9,572 bases of DNA from Gammaproteobacteria bacterium (GTDB taxonomy: Bacteria; Pseudomonadota; Gammaproteobacteria; Pseudomonadales; GM7GCV1): the NCBI GenBank assembly GCA_030830945.1, contig JAURLY010000188.1, forward strand, positions 1-9,572. Reading direction: 5' to 3'. Below, in pieces: positions 7,661 through 9,572 of the stretch. The position numbers and the translations under genes are program-made. Numbering within the stretch: the first letter of the stretch is position 1; every line of letters begins with the position of its first letter. The notes beneath the pieces were generated by a model, which saw nothing but the letters and a program-made list of their open reading frames with translations, was not told the DNA's origin and made no database searches.

Positions 7661-7734
7661 CAAAAATGTGAGTCAATAACGGTATTAGAGGCCGATATTC
7701 AATGGTTTTTGCGCAAAATACGCCAAAAATGTGA
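7661..7734. repeat. 11-bp direct repeat between the FecR pseudogene and alr
   Basis: CAAAAATGTGA occurs at 7661-7671 and again at 7724-7734, 63 bp apart (six helical turns). Each copy contains AAATGTGA, which equals one half of the CRP/Vfr consensus, but the opposite half (TCACATTT) is not recognisable at the required spacing in either case. On the minus strand the first copy overlaps TTGACT (7676-7671), a possible -35 for the FecR gene, though no good -10 follows. Possible regulator half-sites or chance. Confidence 0.4.
7707..7718. promoter_or_regulatory. Perfect 12-bp palindrome, possible operator
   Basis: TTTTGCGCAAAA is a perfect palindrome in the divergent gap between the FecR pseudogene and alr, lying between the two copies of an 11-bp direct repeat. 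Its shape suits a dimeric DNA-binding regulator, but no regulator gene is nearby to link it to. A second, imperfect inverted repeat, ACATGC-aa-GCATGT, lies at 7641-7654. Confidence 0.35.
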
Positions 7735-7761
7735 CGGTTTCTAAGATTTTGTGCAGTAAGA

Positions 7762-7789
7762 TTCAATGCAATTCTGGTAAGCGTATAAA
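7762..7789 (+). promoter_or_regulatory. Possible promoter for alr
   Basis: TATAAA at 7784-7789 (within GTATAAAT) resembles a sigma-70 -10 box. The -35 at 16-nt spacing (TTCAAT, 7762-7767) is poor. Transcription would begin near 7796, giving a leader of roughly 55-85 nt depending on which alr start is used. Only the -10 supports the call. Confidence 0.3.
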
Positions 7790-7880
7790 TAAAGTAGCTA
7801 TTTTGAGAGCACGAGTCGTTGGATAGAGCGCCTAAAATTGGGTTATTCTCGTGACTGCCAAACAGTACCCGAAACTTCAT

Positions 7881-8957
7881 ATGTCTCGCCCATCAAAAAT
7901 TCATATCGATCTTAAGGCCTTGATTAAAAACCAGTCAGTTGTCAGACGTTATGCGCCGAGGTCACAGATGGTTTGCTGTGTGAAGGCAAATGCCTACGGA
8001 CATGGCCTTAACGATATCGCGCTAAAACTTGCAGAAAAATCTGATGCGCTCGCCGTTGCCTCTCTGGAGGAGGGAAGGCAGATACGGGAAGCGGGCGTAG
8101 AAGGGCCAATTCTACTTTTGGAAGGCCTATTCCAACCCTCCGAGTTAATGGAGGTTGAGGAACTAGATCTCTGGTTGGTGGTACACAACGAGTTACAGTT
8201 GAGCTGGCTGTGCTCATCCGAGCCAATTGCTGCCATAAGGTTATGGGTAAAAGTGGACACAGGTATGCATCGACTGGGCTTTACTAAAACTTCAGCAGTT
8301 GAAGCCTATGAACGCCTAAAAGCTACTGGTTGGCAAGATATGGTCTTGATGACGCATTTCGCCTGCGCCGAAGAGCTGGACAGTGAATTTACTGACACCC
8401 AAATTGAAAACTTTGCCGTGGTAAGCAAACAGATACAAGCGAGGAAAAGTCTTGCAAATTCGGCGGCAGTAATTGCTTGGCCACAAACGCATGAAGACTG
8501 GGTCCGCCCCGGTTTTATGCTCTATGGCCTGTCACCTTTTGGTGAAAATCACCCAAGCTCCAGAGAGCTAGATCCGGTAATGACCTTCACGTCTGAGGTC
8601 ATTGCCTTAAAGGAGCTTTCTTGCGGCGAAAGTGTTGGTTATAACCGCTGTTGGATCGCTGAGCGGCCAAGCCGGATCGCTATTGTGGCTGTGGGTTATG
8701 GGGATGGTTATCCCCGAAATGTGGAGAATGGCACCCCGATTATCGTAGGCGGTCAACGAGCGCGAGTTGTTGGGCGCGTTTCAATGGATTTGTTGTCTGT
8801 CGATGTAACAGATCTGCAAAATATCGAGATTGGTACCAGTGTAGAACTTTGGGGAAAACAGCTGAGCGTCAACGAAGTAGCTTCTTTTTCTGGTTACAGT
8901 GCTTATGAGTTGTTAACCCGTATGCCATTGCGCGCAAAGCGGGTTTATCTCGCCTAA
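7881..8957 (+). CDS. alr: Alanine racemase
   Basis: PLP-dependent interconversion of L- and D-alanine, supplying D-alanine for peptidoglycan. From the ATG at 7881 it has 358 residues (E. coli Alr 359). The PLP lysine is K35 in VKANAYGHG (E. coli K34), followed by a TIM-barrel domain with DTGMHRLGF (about 126-134) and MTHFACAEE; then SLANSAAV, WVRPGFMLYG, the catalytic tyrosine Y254 in VGYNRCW, VAVGYGDGYPR, GRVSMD and YELLTRMP. An in-frame GTG at 7851 would add 10 residues. Neither start has a clear Shine-Dalgarno; the ATG is preferred because it fits family length and lysine position. It is divergent from the FecR pseudogene. No intrinsic terminator is visible after the stop, so read-through into cysC is possible. 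Confidence 0.95.
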   Translation: MSRPSKIHIDLKALIKNQSVVRRYAPRSQMVCCVKANAYGHGLNDIALKLAEKSDALAVASLEEGRQIREAGVEGPILLLEGLFQPSELMEVEELDLWLVVHNELQLSWLCSSEPIAAIRLWVKVDTGMHRLGFTKTSAVEAYERLKATGWQDMVLMTHFACAEELDSEFTDTQIENFAVVSKQIQARKSLANSAAVIAWPQTHEDWVRPGFMLYGLSPFGENHPSSRELDPVMTFTSEVIALKELSCGESVGYNRCWIAERPSRIAIVAVGYGDGYPRNVENGTPIIVGGQRARVVGRVSMDLLSVDVTDLQNIEIGTSVELWGKQLSVNEVASFSGYSAYELLTRMPLRAKRVYLA

Positions 8958-9041
8958 CTATCTGAAAATAAAAGTTTTTTTATAAATTTTGAATTGTGTT
9001 TATGTGGTCGATTTGATAGGGTTCGCACCTTCAACAGCACT

Positions 9042-9064
9042 TACGAATTTGTTCCGTATTCGTA
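9042..9064. promoter_or_regulatory. 7-bp inverted repeat just upstream of cysC
   Basis: TACGAAT (9042-9048) and ATTCGTA (9058-9064) form a perfect inverted repeat with a 9-nt spacer, 39 nt before the cysC ATG. It could be an operator or a leader hairpin. CysB is the usual activator of sulfate-assimilation genes in gammaproteobacteria, but its sites are poorly conserved and I cannot assign this one to it. Confidence 0.35.
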
Positions 9065-9103
9065 TGCTAACTACTGAAAATTTCTCAATTAGGGCATCAA
9101 CTA

Positions 9104-9572
9104 ATGACAGAACAAAAAGCCACCAATGTTCATTGGCACCATGGGGCGGTTGAGCGACAGCATCGGCAGCAGCTTCTGCGCCAAAAGGGTGTAACTCTTT
9201 GGTTTACAGGTCTTTCTGGTAGCGGAAAAAGCACGGTTGCTGTTGCTTTGGAGCAAGCGCTTTTTGAGAAAAAGCACCTGAGCTACCGACTGGATGGCGA
9301 CAATATTCGCATGGGTATTAACAAAAACCTCGGATTTTCAGCAGAAGACCGGGCGGAAAATATCCGACGCATTGGTGAAATTGCCAAGCTCTTTTGCGAT
9401 ACCGGGGTAATTGCGCTCAGCAGTTTTGTTAGCCCTTATCGTGAGGACCGGGATTTGGTTCGCCAGCTTCACGAAGATGCTGGAATACCTTTTGTGGAAA
9501 TCTTTATGAAGACTTCCCTTGCGGAGGCTGAGAAGCGAGATCCCAAGGGGCTCTATAAAAAAGCACGTGCAG
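9104..9572 (+). CDS. cysC: Adenylyl-sulfate kinase (partial, runs off the right edge)
   Basis: Phosphorylates adenosine 5'-phosphosulfate (APS) to PAPS in the cytoplasm, for sulfate reduction or sulfation. About 156 residues are present of some 200 in the family. Seen: NVHWHHGAVERQHRQQL near the N-terminus, similar to the NVVWHSH region of E. coli CysC; Walker A GLSGSGKST (36-44); LDGDNIR; GFSAEDRAENIRRIGE; the SFVSPYR motif with S110, at the position of the family's phosphorylatable active-site serine; and RDPKGLYKKARA at the cut end. An AGGG lies 9 nt before the ATG. It begins 146 nt after alr. Neither cysD nor cysN lies just upstream, so whether it serves cysteine synthesis or a sulfated polymer cannot be told from this window; genes to the right would decide. 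Confidence 0.95.
   Translation, partial: MTEQKATNVHWHHGAVERQHRQQLLRQKGVTLWFTGLSGSGKSTVAVALEQALFEKKHLSYRLDGDNIRMGINKNLGFSAEDRAENIRRIGEIAKLFCDTGVIALSSFVSPYREDRDLVRQLHEDAGIPFVEIFMKTSLAEAEKRDPKGLYKKARA

Noticed and set aside
8958..9000. An intrinsic terminator after alr in the A/T-rich stretch
   Set aside because: There is a run of T (TTTTTTT) but no G/C-containing stem before it.
8989..9017. A sigma-70 promoter for cysC (TTGAAT, 17 nt, TTTGAT)
   Set aside because: Only four of six positions match at the -10 box; in such A/T-rich DNA this is too weak to call.

Overview
The window reads as ordinary chromosomal DNA of a gammaproteobacterium. The protein sequences of SucA, SucB, Lpd, GshA, Alr and CysC resemble those of Pseudomonas, Escherichia and especially marine Cellvibrionales-type bacteria; this placement is from memory of the families, not from a search. 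Base composition is moderate and even. There are no insertion sequences, integrases, tRNAs or CRISPR arrays.

Layout. (1) Positions 1-682, minus strand: the N-terminal part of gshA (glutamate-cysteine ligase), running off the left edge. (2) 683-1017: a divergent control region between gshA and sucA, with inverted repeats but no convincing promoter. (3) 1018-6619, plus strand: sucA-sucB-lpd, a complete set for the 2-oxoglutarate dehydrogenase complex (E1, E2, E3), closed by a strong hairpin terminator at 6640-6672. (4) 6700-7603, minus strand: a decayed gene for an exported FecR-domain protein, carrying three in-frame stops and one frameshift. It is convergent with lpd and shares its terminator. 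(5) 7604-7850: a divergent intergenic region with a perfect 12-bp palindrome and an 11-bp direct repeat. (6) 7851/7881-8957, plus strand: alr (alanine racemase). (7) 9104-9572, plus strand: the 5' part of cysC (APS kinase), cut by the right edge.

How the genes work together. SucA decarboxylates 2-oxoglutarate on thiamine diphosphate, SucB carries the succinyl group on a lipoyl arm to CoA, and Lpd reoxidises the dihydrolipoyl arm with NAD+. Their order, strand and short gaps (75 and 25 nt) indicate one transcript. GshA (glutathione synthesis), Alr (D-alanine for peptidoglycan) and CysC (sulfate activation) are separate housekeeping functions with no obvious tie to the complex. sucCD does not follow lpd, and no sdh genes lie within the roughly 1 kb upstream of sucA.

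I found no undescribed system. The points most worth a second look are the FecR-type pseudogene, whose coding content is still readable past each lesion, the sucA-sucB intergenic hairpin, and several inverted repeats in the divergent or upstream control regions.
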